Part shown: one piece after another, positions 24,751-34,316 of the stretch
Numbering within the stretch: the first letter of the stretch is position 1
Layout of the letters: each line of letters opens with the position of its first letter
DNA from: Bacteroidota bacterium
Lineage (GTDB): Bacteria; Bacteroidota; Bacteroidia; Flavobacteriales_D; Crocinitomicaceae
Assembly (NCBI GenBank): GCA_030148165.1
Contig: JASBTZ010000003.1
Location: forward strand, 1,178,001 to 1,242,000
Direction of reading: 5' to 3'
DNA: 64,000 nt
Made by a program: the position numbers and the translations under genes
Notes under the pieces: model-generated
What the model saw: only the letters and a program-made list of their open reading frames with translations
What the model was told of the DNA's origin: nothing
Database searches by the model: none

Positions 24751-25941
24751 ATGTCAGGAAACGAAGATATTTTTCTTAAAGTCCAGGGACAGACGAACTC
24801 AAACCCCTTTATGATCGATGTTGATCGATCTGAAGGGGTTTATATTTTTGACAAAGCCGGCAATCGCTACCTGGACATGATTGCAGGTGTTGCCGTCAAT
24901 AACATCGGTCATAATCACCCAAAGGTGATCTCGGCAATCAAAAACCAATTGGATAAACACATGCACGTGATGGTCTACGGTGAGTTTATCCAGGATGCAC
25001 AAATTGAATTTAGCACTAAGCTGACTTCCCTTTTACCCGATAAACTAAACTGTGTGTATACGGTGAATTCCGGCACCGAAGCTATTGAGGCAGCACTTAA
25101 ACTGGCTAAAAGAGTTACGGGTCGAAGCGAGCTCATCTCATTTAAAGGCTCCTATCATGGGAGTACTCATGGATCCATGAGCGTTTCTTCAAATGAAATA
25201 AAAAAACAAGCCTTTCGACCGTTATTACCTGGTACGCGATTCCTTACATTTAATGATGCCGAACAATTGGATCAAATAACGACTGCCACCGCCGCTGTTA
25301 TCATTGAAACGGTTCAGGGGGATGCCGGTGTGCGGATTCCGGATCAATCATTTCTGGAGACTTTAAGAATAAAGTGCGATAAGGTTGGGGCTTTACTGAT
25401 TTTTGACGAAATCCAATGCGGCATTGGTAGAACAGGTAAAATGTTTGCTTTTGAGCATTTTGATGTTGTACCGGATATTCTCACGCTCGGAAAGGCTCTT
25501 GGTGGAGGAATGCCAATAGGAGTACTGGTTTCCTCCTATGAAAATCTTCAAACGTTTACACATAAACCTATGTTGGGCCACATCACGACTTTCGGTGGAC
25601 ATCCGGTTATTTGTGCAGCCGCGAAAGCTTGTCTGGATGTTATGACAGATGAGATAGATCTTGAAGAAGTTGAACGATTAGGTCAGCTTGTTGAATCGCA
25701 ATTATCGCAATTAGAAGACATTAAAGATGTACGTAGGATTGGAATGATGTTCGCCTTCGACCTGGAGTCGCCGGAACGTGTTGAACGGGTGGTTAAAGAA
25801 TGTTTAAAGGACGGTTTGATCTCATTCTGGTTTCTATCAAATCCTCACAGCTTTCGCTTATCTCCACCACTGAATATCAGTGAAGAAGAAATCAAAGATG
25901 CTATTCAAATCATTTCTCAAGCTGTTTCAAAAACGAGTTGA
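24751..25941 (+). CDS. Class III PLP-dependent aminotransferase (acetylornithine-transaminase-like)
   Basis: A 396 aa class III aminotransferase. Family motifs include YLDMIAGVAVNNIGHNHPKV, VNSGTEAIEAALKLAK, FKGSYHGSTHGS, the PLP-region LIFDEIQCGIGRTGKMFA and the Lys-containing ILTLGKALGGGMPIG. Substrate may be acetylornithine, or ornithine/4-aminobutyrate-type amines; the sequence alone does not decide. The gene abuts the stop of the Spy-like gene (TAAATG) but is metabolically unrelated. Its 3' end overlaps the convergent bioA by 32 nt. Confidence 0.88.
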   Translation: MSGNEDIFLKVQGQTNSNPFMIDVDRSEGVYIFDKAGNRYLDMIAGVAVNNIGHNHPKVISAIKNQLDKHMHVMVYGEFIQDAQIEFSTKLTSLLPDKLNCVYTVNSGTEAIEAALKLAKRVTGRSELISFKGSYHGSTHGSMSVSSNEIKKQAFRPLLPGTRFLTFNDAEQLDQITTATAAVIIETVQGDAGVRIPDQSFLETLRIKCDKVGALLIFDEIQCGIGRTGKMFAFEHFDVVPDILTLGKALGGGMPIGVLVSSYENLQTFTHKPMLGHITTFGGHPVICAAAKACLDVMTDEIDLEEVERLGQLVESQLSQLEDIKDVRRIGMMFAFDLESPERVERVVKECLKDGLISFWFLSNPHSFRLSPPLNISEEEIKDAIQIISQAVSKTS

Positions 25942-27184
25942 TTACATTTTTGATTTGATTATACTCAGATGCTGAAATGCAATAAGGGGGATTCACAAAT
26001 ATCGTATTTCCCAATGGTCGCAGTAGTACTCCATTCTCAAGAAAATATCTGTATGCAATTGTCTTTAGGTCAGAGAAATAACCTTCCTCTCCGGTATCTA
26101 CTTCAAAGGCAAGAATTGTCCCTGTTTGGCGTATATTAATCACTTTGTGCATCGACGACAGTTCTTTGGCAAACTGCTCATTCCAGCTCGATAAATTTGC
26201 TATTCGGGCCGATGTCTCTTCCAGATCAAATAAATCCATATTAGCACAAGCTACTGCACAAGCTAAGGGATTAGCAGTGAATGAATGACCATGTAATAAA
26301 GCTTTAGAAATGTCATCATCTAAAAATGCTTCGTAAATACTACCAGATGCGACAGTGAGACCTAATGCCATAACACCTGCGGTTAGTCCTTTTGACAAAG
26401 CTACAATGTCGGGTTTGTTGCGACAATGATCCATAGCGAACATTTTGCCGGTACGTCCAAATCCAGTCATTACTTCATCAAATATGATCAGAACATCATG
26501 CTTTCTCGCGCTATCTATCAATCTATCAAGGAACTCCGGCGAATACATCTTCATTCCTGACGCTCCTTGCACCAAAGGTTCAACAATTAATGATGCAACT
26601 TTACCTGTTTCGAAAAATGCTTCAGCTTGTTGCAAGACCACATCCGCATTTTTTTTGTTCGGAAAATCTAAATAATCGACATCGAAGAAGAACTCTTCGA
26701 AGGGTTTATTAAAGTACCCTCGTTGCCCAACTGACATGGCTCCAAAGGTATCACCATGATATGCTCCCTTCAAGGCGACAATTTTGTTCCTTTTCGCTCC
26801 TTGATTGTACCAAAACTGAAAAGCCATTTTAATTGCAACTTCAACCGCTGTAGAACCATTGTCCGAGAAAAATACCTTGTTCAGTTCTTTAGGTAAGACA
26901 TTCGCTATTCGTTCTGCCAGTTCCACTGCTTTCGGATGAGTTACCCCAGCAAAAACAACATGGTCTAGTTGTTGAAATTGTTTATTCAATGCTTCGGCAA
27001 TATGAGGATGCCCATGTCCGTGAACATTGACCCACCAGGATGAATTTGCATCGATAAAGGAATTGCCCTTCTCATCGAAAAGCTGCGTCCCTTTTGCACT
27101 AACTATCTGTAACGGATCATCCTGCCCCTGATGCTGGGTAAAAGGATGCCAAACAAAACTTTTATCTCTTTCGATCAAACTCAT
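25910..27184 (-). CDS. bioA: Adenosylmethionine-8-amino-7-oxononanoate aminotransferase
   Basis: A 424 aa class III aminotransferase of the BioA type, which makes 7,8-diaminopelargonate from KAPA using SAM in biotin synthesis. The start is VWHPFTQH (residues 11-18), with SSWWVNVHGHGHPHI, FSDNGSTAVEVAIKMA, YHGDTFGAMSVG, DEVMTGFGRTGKMFAMDHC and LSKGLTAGVMALGLTVAS. It overlaps bioD by 4 nt (ATGA) in a pheT-bioD-bioA operon. bioB, bioC and bioF are not in the window. Confidence 0.94.
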   Translation of the reverse strand: MSLIERDKSFVWHPFTQHQGQDDPLQIVSAKGTQLFDEKGNSFIDANSSWWVNVHGHGHPHIAEALNKQFQQLDHVVFAGVTHPKAVELAERIANVLPKELNKVFFSDNGSTAVEVAIKMAFQFWYNQGAKRNKIVALKGAYHGDTFGAMSVGQRGYFNKPFEEFFFDVDYLDFPNKKNADVVLQQAEAFFETGKVASLIVEPLVQGASGMKMYSPEFLDRLIDSARKHDVLIIFDEVMTGFGRTGKMFAMDHCRNKPDIVALSKGLTAGVMALGLTVASGSIYEAFLDDDISKALLHGHSFTANPLACAVACANMDLFDLEETSARIANLSSWNEQFAKELSSMHKVINIRQTGTILAFEVDTGEEGYFSDLKTIAYRYFLENGVLLRPLGNTIFVNPPYCISASEYNQIKNVINSFLKQLEK

Positions 27185-27795
27185 ATGATTCCTCGGAATT
27201 TGTTCGCCTGAACCTGAATAAAATCAGCGTCAAGAGATTCAGTTACTGGTATGCGACCGATCATTTCAACTTTACCTACACTCGCGATTATTTTCTCTGT
27301 GTCGCTGTTCTCTTCACCAACGAAAATGATACCCTTGATCGGAATATTTCTGGCTTTCAACACTTCGATCGTCATCAAGGTGTGATTTATATTCCCCAGA
27401 TAGTGTCGTGAAACAATGATTACAGGTAAATTCCATCCTTGAAAGACATCTGCGTATAGTAATCCCTGCTCATTAACAGGAACATTCAGTCCGCCTGCAC
27501 CTTCAATTATCAAGTTTCCCTGAACATCAGGAATGCTCAGATCTTTTTCGTTAATAACAATCCCATCAATTTTAGCGGCAGCGTGAGGAGACATTGGCTG
27601 ACTTAGTCTGAAGGCTTCGGGAATAATTTTCACATCAGAAGTGAGTGATGAAATCGTAATTGAGTCCGATCTTTCAAGATCCCCAGCTTGAATCGGCTTC
27701 CAGTAGTTGGCTTTTAATGCCTCGGCAAGAACAGCACTTACGACTGTTTTGCCAACATCTGTTCCTATACCGGTTACGACATAGCGCGTTGCCAT
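27181..27795 (-). CDS. bioD: Dethiobiotin synthetase
   Basis: A 204 aa P-loop enzyme that closes the ureido ring of dethiobiotin. The N-terminal TGIGTDVGKTVVSAVLAEAL is the BioD P-loop, with KPIQAGD and IIEGAGGLNVPVNE as the other family motifs. It is slightly shorter than E. coli BioD. Its start lies 2 nt after the pheT stop and its stop overlaps bioA, so expression follows pheT. Biotin regulation (BirA-type) is not apparent in the short junctions. Confidence 0.95.
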   Translation of the reverse strand: MATRYVVTGIGTDVGKTVVSAVLAEALKANYWKPIQAGDLERSDSITISSLTSDVKIIPEAFRLSQPMSPHAAAKIDGIVINEKDLSIPDVQGNLIIEGAGGLNVPVNEQGLLYADVFQGWNLPVIIVSRHYLGNINHTLMTIEVLKARNIPIKGIIFVGEENSDTEKIIASVGKVEMIGRIPVTESLDADFIQVQANKFRGII

Positions 27796-27797
27796 GG

Positions 27798-30227
27798 TTA
27801 TCTTAGTTGAGCATTTACCTTTGACTCCAACGAGATTCGGATCTTGTCCATAATAGCATCGATCTGCTTATCTTGTAATGTTTTTTCAGGATCCTGAAAG
27901 GTAAATGAAACCGCATAAGACTTCTTTCCTGAATCGAGGTTTTTCCCTTCATAAACATCAAACAAGCCAACTTCTTGCAATAGTTTCGTGTCGCACGACC
28001 TCGCAATTTCTTCAATCTCTGCAAAGCTTACATTAGAATCGAGCAATAAAGAGAAGTCTCTCCTAACGGCAAATATTTTAGGTAATTCCTGATACTTTAT
28101 TTCGACATCTTGCTGCAATTCAAGAATTACATCCCAATCGAGGTCAGCCATGAAAATATCATTTTTAAGTCCAAACTCTTTTTTAAGCCCTTCGGAAATC
28201 CATCCAATTTGACCTACTTTTTTCTTCTTACAGCTCAATTGGATTCCATCTTCGAAAAGAGATTTCTTCAACGCTTTTTCTGATAATTCACCACTCAACC
28301 CAATTCTACCCAGCAAGGCACTGGCGATTCCTTTTATGGAATAAAATGAAAAATCGTCTTTACCCGAATTCCAGTTTTCATGTTCTTTCTTACCAGAAAT
28401 CGCGAGCAGTAGTCTTCGGTTCTCAACATACTTCGTCTCGAACTTATGGTAAACCTTTCCAAACTCAAATAATTTAAGATCCGGATTTTGTCTATTCTGG
28501 TTATATGCCATTGAAGAAAGCATATTGAATATCAGTGTCTGACGCATCACATCAAGATCCTGACTCAGCGGATTCATAATGCCCACATCATTTGAAGTAT
28601 TGAACGCTTCTCCTCCGAATTTCTCTATGTATACGGACTTAGTAAGGGAATTATTCATTGCCTCTGAGAAGCCCAATCCAACTAATGTCTCAGATAATGT
28701 ACTCTGAATTTGATCCTGATCTTGATTTATTGTACGCGGTAGCGAAGTATTCATTTTTGCAGGCAATTCAACCTGGTTATAACCGTAGATTCTTAGAATT
28801 TCCTCGATCAGATCCGCCTCGCGGGTTACATCCACTCGATAAGGTGGGACCTTCGCAATGACCGTATTGCCATTTCCTTCTATCGAAATGTCAAGTTCAT
28901 TCAGGATTTGTTTCACCGTATCCTGCGGAATTTCATTTCCAATTAGTCGATTACAGCGTTCATAGTTGAATTCAACCTCTCTAGGAGAACTTTCATTTGT
29001 ATTGATATCAACAATATCCATGGAAACCGATCCTCCAGCAAGCTCGCAGATAAGGTTAGCAGCTCGTTTCAGAGCAAATTCGGTCATCTCGGGATCAACT
29101 CCTCGCTCGTATCTAAAGGAAGCATCTGTATTAAGTCCGTGACTTTTCGCAGTTTTTCGAATTGAAACCGGATTGAAATAGGCCGATTCCAAAAATACAT
29201 CTTGTGTTGAATCTTTTATTCCCGATTCACTTCCACCAAAGACACCTGCTATACACAATCCATCATTTCCATTAGTGATCATCAAATCAGAATCATTCAA
29301 GGATCGTTCAACATCATCCAGTGTGGTGAATTTTTCTCCTTTGTTCGCTGTTCGAACGATTACTTGTCCTCCCAATTCTCTTACATCAAATGCATGCAAT
29401 GGTGTTCCTAGTTCATGCATAACGAAATTCGTGACATCTACCACGTTATTTATAGGTGAAAGCCCAATGGAACGCAATCTCTTTTGTAACCAGGAAGGTG
29501 AAGACGCAACTTTTACATCCTTTATCGTAAGTCCCATATATCGCGGACAACGATCACTATCCTTCACTTCAATTTTAATAGGGAGATCCTGTGATTTTAC
29601 TGAGAATGATGAAATATCAGGAAGCTTCAGTTCGAGACCAGCCTTCTCGTGAACATTCAGATAAGCCTTCAGGTCTCTTGCAACACCGAGATGTCCCATT
29701 GCATCGGCACGGTTTGGTGTCAGTCCAATTTCGATTTCGTAATCATCCTCTAATTCGAAATAAGCCGCAGCATTTAATCCAATCGCTACGCTTTTGTCCA
29801 AAACGATAATCCCATCATGTGCTTTCCCAATCCCAAGTTCATCCTCAGCGCATATCATTCCGTTTGATTCCTCTCCCCTAATTTTGGTTTTCTTAATCTT
29901 AAAAGGCTTGTCCGGTTCGGGATACAACGTTGTTCCGGGAGTCGCAACAATAACCCTTTGACCTTCTGCTACGTTAGGTGCACCACAGATTATCTGCAAC
30001 GTTTCATTCCCAACGTTAACCTTTGTAATCTTCAATCGATCAGCATTTGGATGCTGTAAACAAGTCAACACTTCTCCTACAACAACCCCTTCAAGTCCAC
30101 CCTGAACAGCTTCTATTTTTCGAAGACCCTCAACTTCCAGACCGGTATCAGTAAGAATCTGAGCCACCTCTTCAGGTGTTTTTTCAAATTCGAGATATTC
30201 TTTAAGCCAATTATATGATATTTTCAT
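27798..30227 (-). CDS. pheT: Phenylalanyl-tRNA synthetase beta subunit
   Basis: An 809 aa subunit that with PheS charges tRNA-Phe. Domains in order: tRNA-binding OB domain (VVGEVLTCLQHPNADRLKITKVNVG), B3/B4 editing domain (MGLTIKDVKVASSPSWLQKRLRSIGL; NNVVDVTNFVMHELGTPLHAFD), B5 (FRYERGVDPEMTEFALKRAANLI and following), a core catalytic-like domain, and a C-terminal ferredoxin-fold anticodon-binding domain (PKIFAVRRDFSLLLDSNVSFAEI). The start is the ATG of MKISYNWLKEYLEF at 30227; an in-frame upstream Met is less likely. pheS is not in the window. Confidence 0.96.
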   Translation of the reverse strand: MKISYNWLKEYLEFEKTPEEVAQILTDTGLEVEGLRKIEAVQGGLEGVVVGEVLTCLQHPNADRLKITKVNVGNETLQIICGAPNVAEGQRVIVATPGTTLYPEPDKPFKIKKTKIRGEESNGMICAEDELGIGKAHDGIIVLDKSVAIGLNAAAYFELEDDYEIEIGLTPNRADAMGHLGVARDLKAYLNVHEKAGLELKLPDISSFSVKSQDLPIKIEVKDSDRCPRYMGLTIKDVKVASSPSWLQKRLRSIGLSPINNVVDVTNFVMHELGTPLHAFDVRELGGQVIVRTANKGEKFTTLDDVERSLNDSDLMITNGNDGLCIAGVFGGSESGIKDSTQDVFLESAYFNPVSIRKTAKSHGLNTDASFRYERGVDPEMTEFALKRAANLICELAGGSVSMDIVDINTNESSPREVEFNYERCNRLIGNEIPQDTVKQILNELDISIEGNGNTVIAKVPPYRVDVTREADLIEEILRIYGYNQVELPAKMNTSLPRTINQDQDQIQSTLSETLVGLGFSEAMNNSLTKSVYIEKFGGEAFNTSNDVGIMNPLSQDLDVMRQTLIFNMLSSMAYNQNRQNPDLKLFEFGKVYHKFETKYVENRRLLLAISGKKEHENWNSGKDDFSFYSIKGIASALLGRIGLSGELSEKALKKSLFEDGIQLSCKKKKVGQIGWISEGLKKEFGLKNDIFMADLDWDVILELQQDVEIKYQELPKIFAVRRDFSLLLDSNVSFAEIEEIARSCDTKLLQEVGLFDVYEGKNLDSGKKSYAVSFTFQDPEKTLQDKQIDAIMDKIRISLESKVNAQLR

Positions 30228-30382
30228 ATGCCTGTATCTACTGCGAAAATAATGATTCTGTATCAAGAATTGAATGCGTTCATCCTTTTTATTCTCCGTT
30301 AGAAACAGCTAGCGCTCATCAGCAATAATTCACCTTCATTTACTCATAAAATTTTCTCAATTTTGCTGAAACAATTTTTACT

Positions 30383-32779
30383 ATGCATTTCATTCTCCTG
30401 GTATTTGGTCTGTTAGCCGCCTCATGGGGTATTTCACAGGAGAATTTTACCCTCAGTGGATATGTAACAGATGGACGCGATGGTGAAACAGTAATTGGCG
30501 CAAAAGTTTATATCCCGTCTATCCGTAAAGGCGCGATCACAAACAACTATGGTTTCTATTCACTAACGGTACCTCAGGGAGAATATACAGTTGAATTCAG
30601 AGTAACAGGACTGGAAACTGAAACAAAAGATATCATACTGGATAAGGATATTCGCCTAGATGTTGAAGTTGGAAGTAATCTTCAGGAGATCAACGAAGTG
30701 ATCGTTTCTGCCAAAGCGGAAGAAAACGTGAAGAGCACACAGATGGGACAAATGGAACTCGACATTGATGAAATCAAAACCCTACCCGCCTTTATGGGTG
30801 AGGTTGACATCATCAAAACCGTGCAACTTTTACCGGGGGTTTCATCTGCCGCAGAAGGAGGTCAGGGATTTTATGTGCGTGGCGGTGGACCGGATCAGAA
30901 TCTCGTATTACTCGATGAAGCCGTTGTCTACAATGCCTCACACTTATTTGGTTTTTTCTCTGTGTTTAACGCCGATGCCGTAAAAAGCGTCAACCTGATT
31001 AAGGGTGGTATGCCTGCCAATTTCGGAGGTCGAATGTCTTCTGTTCTTGAAGTTAACATGAACGAAGGGAATAAAAAGAAATTCGGGTTGAAAGGTGGTC
31101 TGGGAGCGATTTCTTCCAGATTAACACTCGAAGGACCGATCAATAAAGGCCGTGGTTCATTTATCGCCTCTGCCAGAAGAACCTATATCGATGTTATAAT
31201 GAAGGCTGCTATACCGGAAACTTCTCCATTTTCGGGATCAAGCTATTATTTCTATGACTTTAATTTAAAAGCGAACTACAAGCTGGGAGACCGTGATAAG
31301 ATCTTTCTATCAGGTTATTATGGTCAGGATGAATTCGTTTTCGCTAGCGTTGAAGATGATTTTGCAGTTGAAATGCCGTGGGGTAATGGTATTGGGGCAC
31401 TGCGCTGGAATCACATATTCAATAGTAAACTATTCATGAACGTCACAGCGACCTATTCAAATTACCTATTCAAATTTGGCTCAGAACAAGACCAGTTTAA
31501 GTTTGAGGTCCGGTCTGGTATCGCTGATCTAGGTGGGAAAGTTGATTTCACCTACTTCCCCAACACATTGCACAAAGTTAAATGGGGTGCTCATTATACC
31601 TTTCATACGTTTACTCCAATAGGTGTTTCTGCCGAGTCTGATACGGTAGTTTTTGACACAGGTATCGCACAGCAATTATTCAGTCATGAAACAGCAATCT
31701 ATGCCCTGGATGAGTTTGATTTAAATGAAAATATCCGATTCAATGTCGGACTTCGATATAGCACGTTCAGTCATGTTGGGCCATTCACACGCTATGAAAA
31801 AGGAGATATAAGTACACCCGATACCAGTTATTATTTTCCCAAAGGCGAGTTGATTCAGACATATCATGGACTCGAACCCAGATTCAGCTCACGCTGGATG
31901 TTAAAAGATCGCAGTTCGATAAAAGCCGGTTGGACCTACAATTATCAATATGTGCATTTGACGTCTCTTAGTGCAGTTTCATTACCCACTGACATTTGGT
32001 ATCCAACAACGAGCAAAGCTAAACCGCAAAAAGGCTGGCAGGCTTCGATTGGTTATTTCAAGAATTTCAGAGAGAACATGTTCGAAAGCTCTCTCGAACT
32101 GTATTACAAGGACATGAGAAACCTGATAGAGTATAAAGAAGGTGCTTTACCGGGTGATAATGTAAATGATAACAATGATAACCTGCTAACCTTTGGCAGA
32201 GGTTGGAGTTATGGTGCGGAGTTATTCATCAAGAAAAGATATGGCAAGCTTACCGGATGGATCGGTTATACCTGGAGTAAGACTGAACGTAAATTTGATG
32301 ATCTTAATAAAGGAGAGGTTTTCCCGGCAAAATATGATCGCCGACACGACTTGTCCGTTGTTTTGAGTTACAAACTCAACGAGCGTTGGGTGTTTAGCTC
32401 GGCATTCATTTATGCGACCGGGAACACCCTGACACTGCCGTCATCCTGGTATGTTCAGGATCAGGATTTGTTATTTAACTATGGCGCGAGAAATTCTACG
32501 CGCATGGCTCCATATCATCGCCTTGATATTTCGGCTACGTGGTATTCAAAAGAGTACAAGGAAAAAGAAGATCCCGAAACAGGTGAAACCATTCAGGTCA
32601 AGAAAAAAATGCGAAGTAATTGGGCTTTCTCTGTTTATAACGTATACAACAGAGCTAATCCTTATTTTCTTTACGTAGATAGTGACGGTGATTTTGTGAG
32701 TGGTAATTTTGACATCAGTATAAAACAGGTTACCTTATTTCCCATTATACCAAGTGTAACCTGGAATTTTGAATTTTAA
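30383..32779 (+). CDS. TonB-dependent outer-membrane receptor with carboxypeptidase-like domain
   Basis: A 798 aa outer-membrane receptor for energised import. It has a signal peptide (MHFILLVFGLLAASWGISQ). A CarboxypepD_reg-like domain follows (FTLSGYVTDGRDGETVIGAKVYIPS, about residues 22-105). The plug has VDIIKTVQLLPGVSSAAEGGQGFYVRGGGPDQNLVLLDEAVVYNASHLFGFFSVFNADAVKSVNLIKGG. The rest is a 22-stranded beta barrel ending in a C-terminal aromatic (WNFEF). The ligand is unknown; the downstream DUF4249 lipoprotein is its usual partner, and no SusD-like gene is present, so it is not a standard polysaccharide-utilisation SusC. Confidence 0.94.
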   Translation: MHFILLVFGLLAASWGISQENFTLSGYVTDGRDGETVIGAKVYIPSIRKGAITNNYGFYSLTVPQGEYTVEFRVTGLETETKDIILDKDIRLDVEVGSNLQEINEVIVSAKAEENVKSTQMGQMELDIDEIKTLPAFMGEVDIIKTVQLLPGVSSAAEGGQGFYVRGGGPDQNLVLLDEAVVYNASHLFGFFSVFNADAVKSVNLIKGGMPANFGGRMSSVLEVNMNEGNKKKFGLKGGLGAISSRLTLEGPINKGRGSFIASARRTYIDVIMKAAIPETSPFSGSSYYFYDFNLKANYKLGDRDKIFLSGYYGQDEFVFASVEDDFAVEMPWGNGIGALRWNHIFNSKLFMNVTATYSNYLFKFGSEQDQFKFEVRSGIADLGGKVDFTYFPNTLHKVKWGAHYTFHTFTPIGVSAESDTVVFDTGIAQQLFSHETAIYALDEFDLNENIRFNVGLRYSTFSHVGPFTRYEKGDISTPDTSYYFPKGELIQTYHGLEPRFSSRWMLKDRSSIKAGWTYNYQYVHLTSLSAVSLPTDIWYPTTSKAKPQKGWQASIGYFKNFRENMFESSLELYYKDMRNLIEYKEGALPGDNVNDNNDNLLTFGRGWSYGAELFIKKRYGKLTGWIGYTWSKTERKFDDLNKGEVFPAKYDRRHDLSVVLSYKLNERWVFSSAFIYATGNTLTLPSSWYVQDQDLLFNYGARNSTRMAPYHRLDISATWYSKEYKEKEDPETGETIQVKKKMRSNWAFSVYNVYNRANPYFLYVDSDGDFVSGNFDISIKQVTLFPIIPSVTWNFEF

Positions 32780-32780
32780 C

Positions 32781-33716
32781 ATGGAAAGAATTTTATACAT
32801 ATTATTTCTTAGCGTCATCCTTGTCGGATGTACCAAAGAAGTTGATATCGAAATCCCGGGATTCGAAGAACAATTGGTTATTGATGGTAGAATTGAACCG
32901 GGATTACCACCTGTTATTTTGCTTACAAAATCTCAAGAGATATTTGCTACGAGTGATATCAATGCCTTTATGAACAGCTTTGTTACCGGAGCTACAATTA
33001 CTGTATCTAACGGAACGGACGTGGTTGTCCTCGATGAAATCTGCACAGGTAGTTTACCTCCCGGTGTAGATAGCATTGCGGCTCAATTACTCGGAATACC
33101 AGTAGATTCTTTGACTAATTATAATATCTGCGCATATACAACATTAAACACAGATGTTTGGGGTGAAGTGGGCAAAACTTATGACCTAACAGTAGATTAT
33201 GACGGAGTCAGCTATACTGCTCAAACGCAAATCGTCCAACCAACATCGCTGGATGCCGTGTTCTGGAAACCGGAAGACGGATATGTTACTCAGGGATTTT
33301 CATGGGTTACCTTATCAGATCCACCAAATCAGTTTGATGCGTACTATTGGGAAGTCAGAAGACTCAATGGAGCGGATAGCGATCCGATGTTTGAAGAAAC
33401 CTACAGTCCGGTATTCGATGATGAGTTCTTTGATGGACTTAGCTTCGACTTCTGGTATGAGAACCCTTTTACCGGTGACAGTGAATACCCCGATTCCGTT
33501 CGATGGCATTATGCTTTAGGGGATACTGTCGTCATACGGTTTTCAAAATTGGATAGAGATGTTTACGAGTTCTTCGAGAAGAAGCACATGCAACTTCAGA
33601 CAGAGGGAAATCCTTTTGCTACACCCACAAATATTCCGACAAATATAAAGGGTGGAGCGCTGGGCATCTGGGCAGGATTCTCTCCTTCTTACGATACATT
33701 GATCTGTCTGCCTTAA
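32781..33716 (+). CDS. DUF4249 lipoprotein, receptor partner
   Basis: A 311 aa lipoprotein with a lipobox LSVILVGCTKE (Cys after residue 15). It belongs to the DUF4249 family that commonly follows TonB receptors of this type in Bacteroidota; LVIDGRIEPGLPPVILLTKS is the typical opening. The body is beta-rich, with large acidic loops. It likely sits on the outer membrane and helps the receptor recognise its ligand (inference from context). The start at 32781 is 1 nt after the receptor stop. Confidence 0.85.
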   Translation: MERILYILFLSVILVGCTKEVDIEIPGFEEQLVIDGRIEPGLPPVILLTKSQEIFATSDINAFMNSFVTGATITVSNGTDVVVLDEICTGSLPPGVDSIAAQLLGIPVDSLTNYNICAYTTLNTDVWGEVGKTYDLTVDYDGVSYTAQTQIVQPTSLDAVFWKPEDGYVTQGFSWVTLSDPPNQFDAYYWEVRRLNGADSDPMFEETYSPVFDDEFFDGLSFDFWYENPFTGDSEYPDSVRWHYALGDTVVIRFSKLDRDVYEFFEKKHMQLQTEGNPFATPTNIPTNIKGGALGIWAGFSPSYDTLICLP

Positions 33717-33722
33717 GCTAGC

Positions 33723-34316
33723 ATGAAAAGGAATCTGGTCATTGTCTTTCTTAAAAATCCGGTTCCCGGAATGGTCAAAACGCGATTAGCGAAAGACATC
33801 GGCGACGATGCAGCTTATAAAGTTTATCTGGAACTGTTGCGAATCACGCAATCTCAAGTCGATTTGTTGACTGATACGGATGCACATGTATATCTTTCCG
33901 ATCACAAGGACGATTCCTTATGGGAAGGCTATCCGCAATTTATTCAGGAACAAGGTGATCTTGGTCAAAGAATGAGCTCAGCTTTCGCAAAAGGTTTTGA
34001 ATTAGGCTATGAGAATATAATTGGTATCGGAACTGATCTTCCCGAAATGTCCGCTGACTTGATCAAACAAGCCTTCGATGAACTTAAAAGGTTTGATGCC
34101 GTATTTGGTCCGGCAACAGATGGTGGTTATTATCTATTGGGCATGAAGCAAATGATCTCCTCGATCTTTAAGAATAAAAACTGGAGTACCGAACACTTGT
34201 ATCAGGAAACCAAAGATGAATTGATTGAAAGTGGTGTTTCCATTTCAGAATTGAAAACTTTAAATGATATCGATACATTAGATGACCTGAAAAAGTCTAC
34301 CCTATCTTATCAATAA
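33723..34316 (+). CDS. DUF2064 / TIGR04282-type glycosyltransferase-like protein
   Basis: A 197 aa nucleotide-sugar-transferase-like protein. Family signature KNPVPGMVKTRLAKDIGDDAAYKVYLELL at the N-terminus and the metal/nucleotide site IGTDLPEMSADLI plus FGPATDGGYYLLGM place it in the DUF2064 family, some members of which are named for arsenosugar biosynthesis. No arsenic genes are nearby, so that role is not supported here. The gene starts 6 nt after the lipoprotein stop, and its end overlaps the convergent hldD by 7 nt. Confidence 0.82.
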   Translation: MKRNLVIVFLKNPVPGMVKTRLAKDIGDDAAYKVYLELLRITQSQVDLLTDTDAHVYLSDHKDDSLWEGYPQFIQEQGDLGQRMSSAFAKGFELGYENIIGIGTDLPEMSADLIKQAFDELKRFDAVFGPATDGGYYLLGMKQMISSIFKNKNWSTEHLYQETKDELIESGVSISELKTLNDIDTLDDLKKSTLSYQ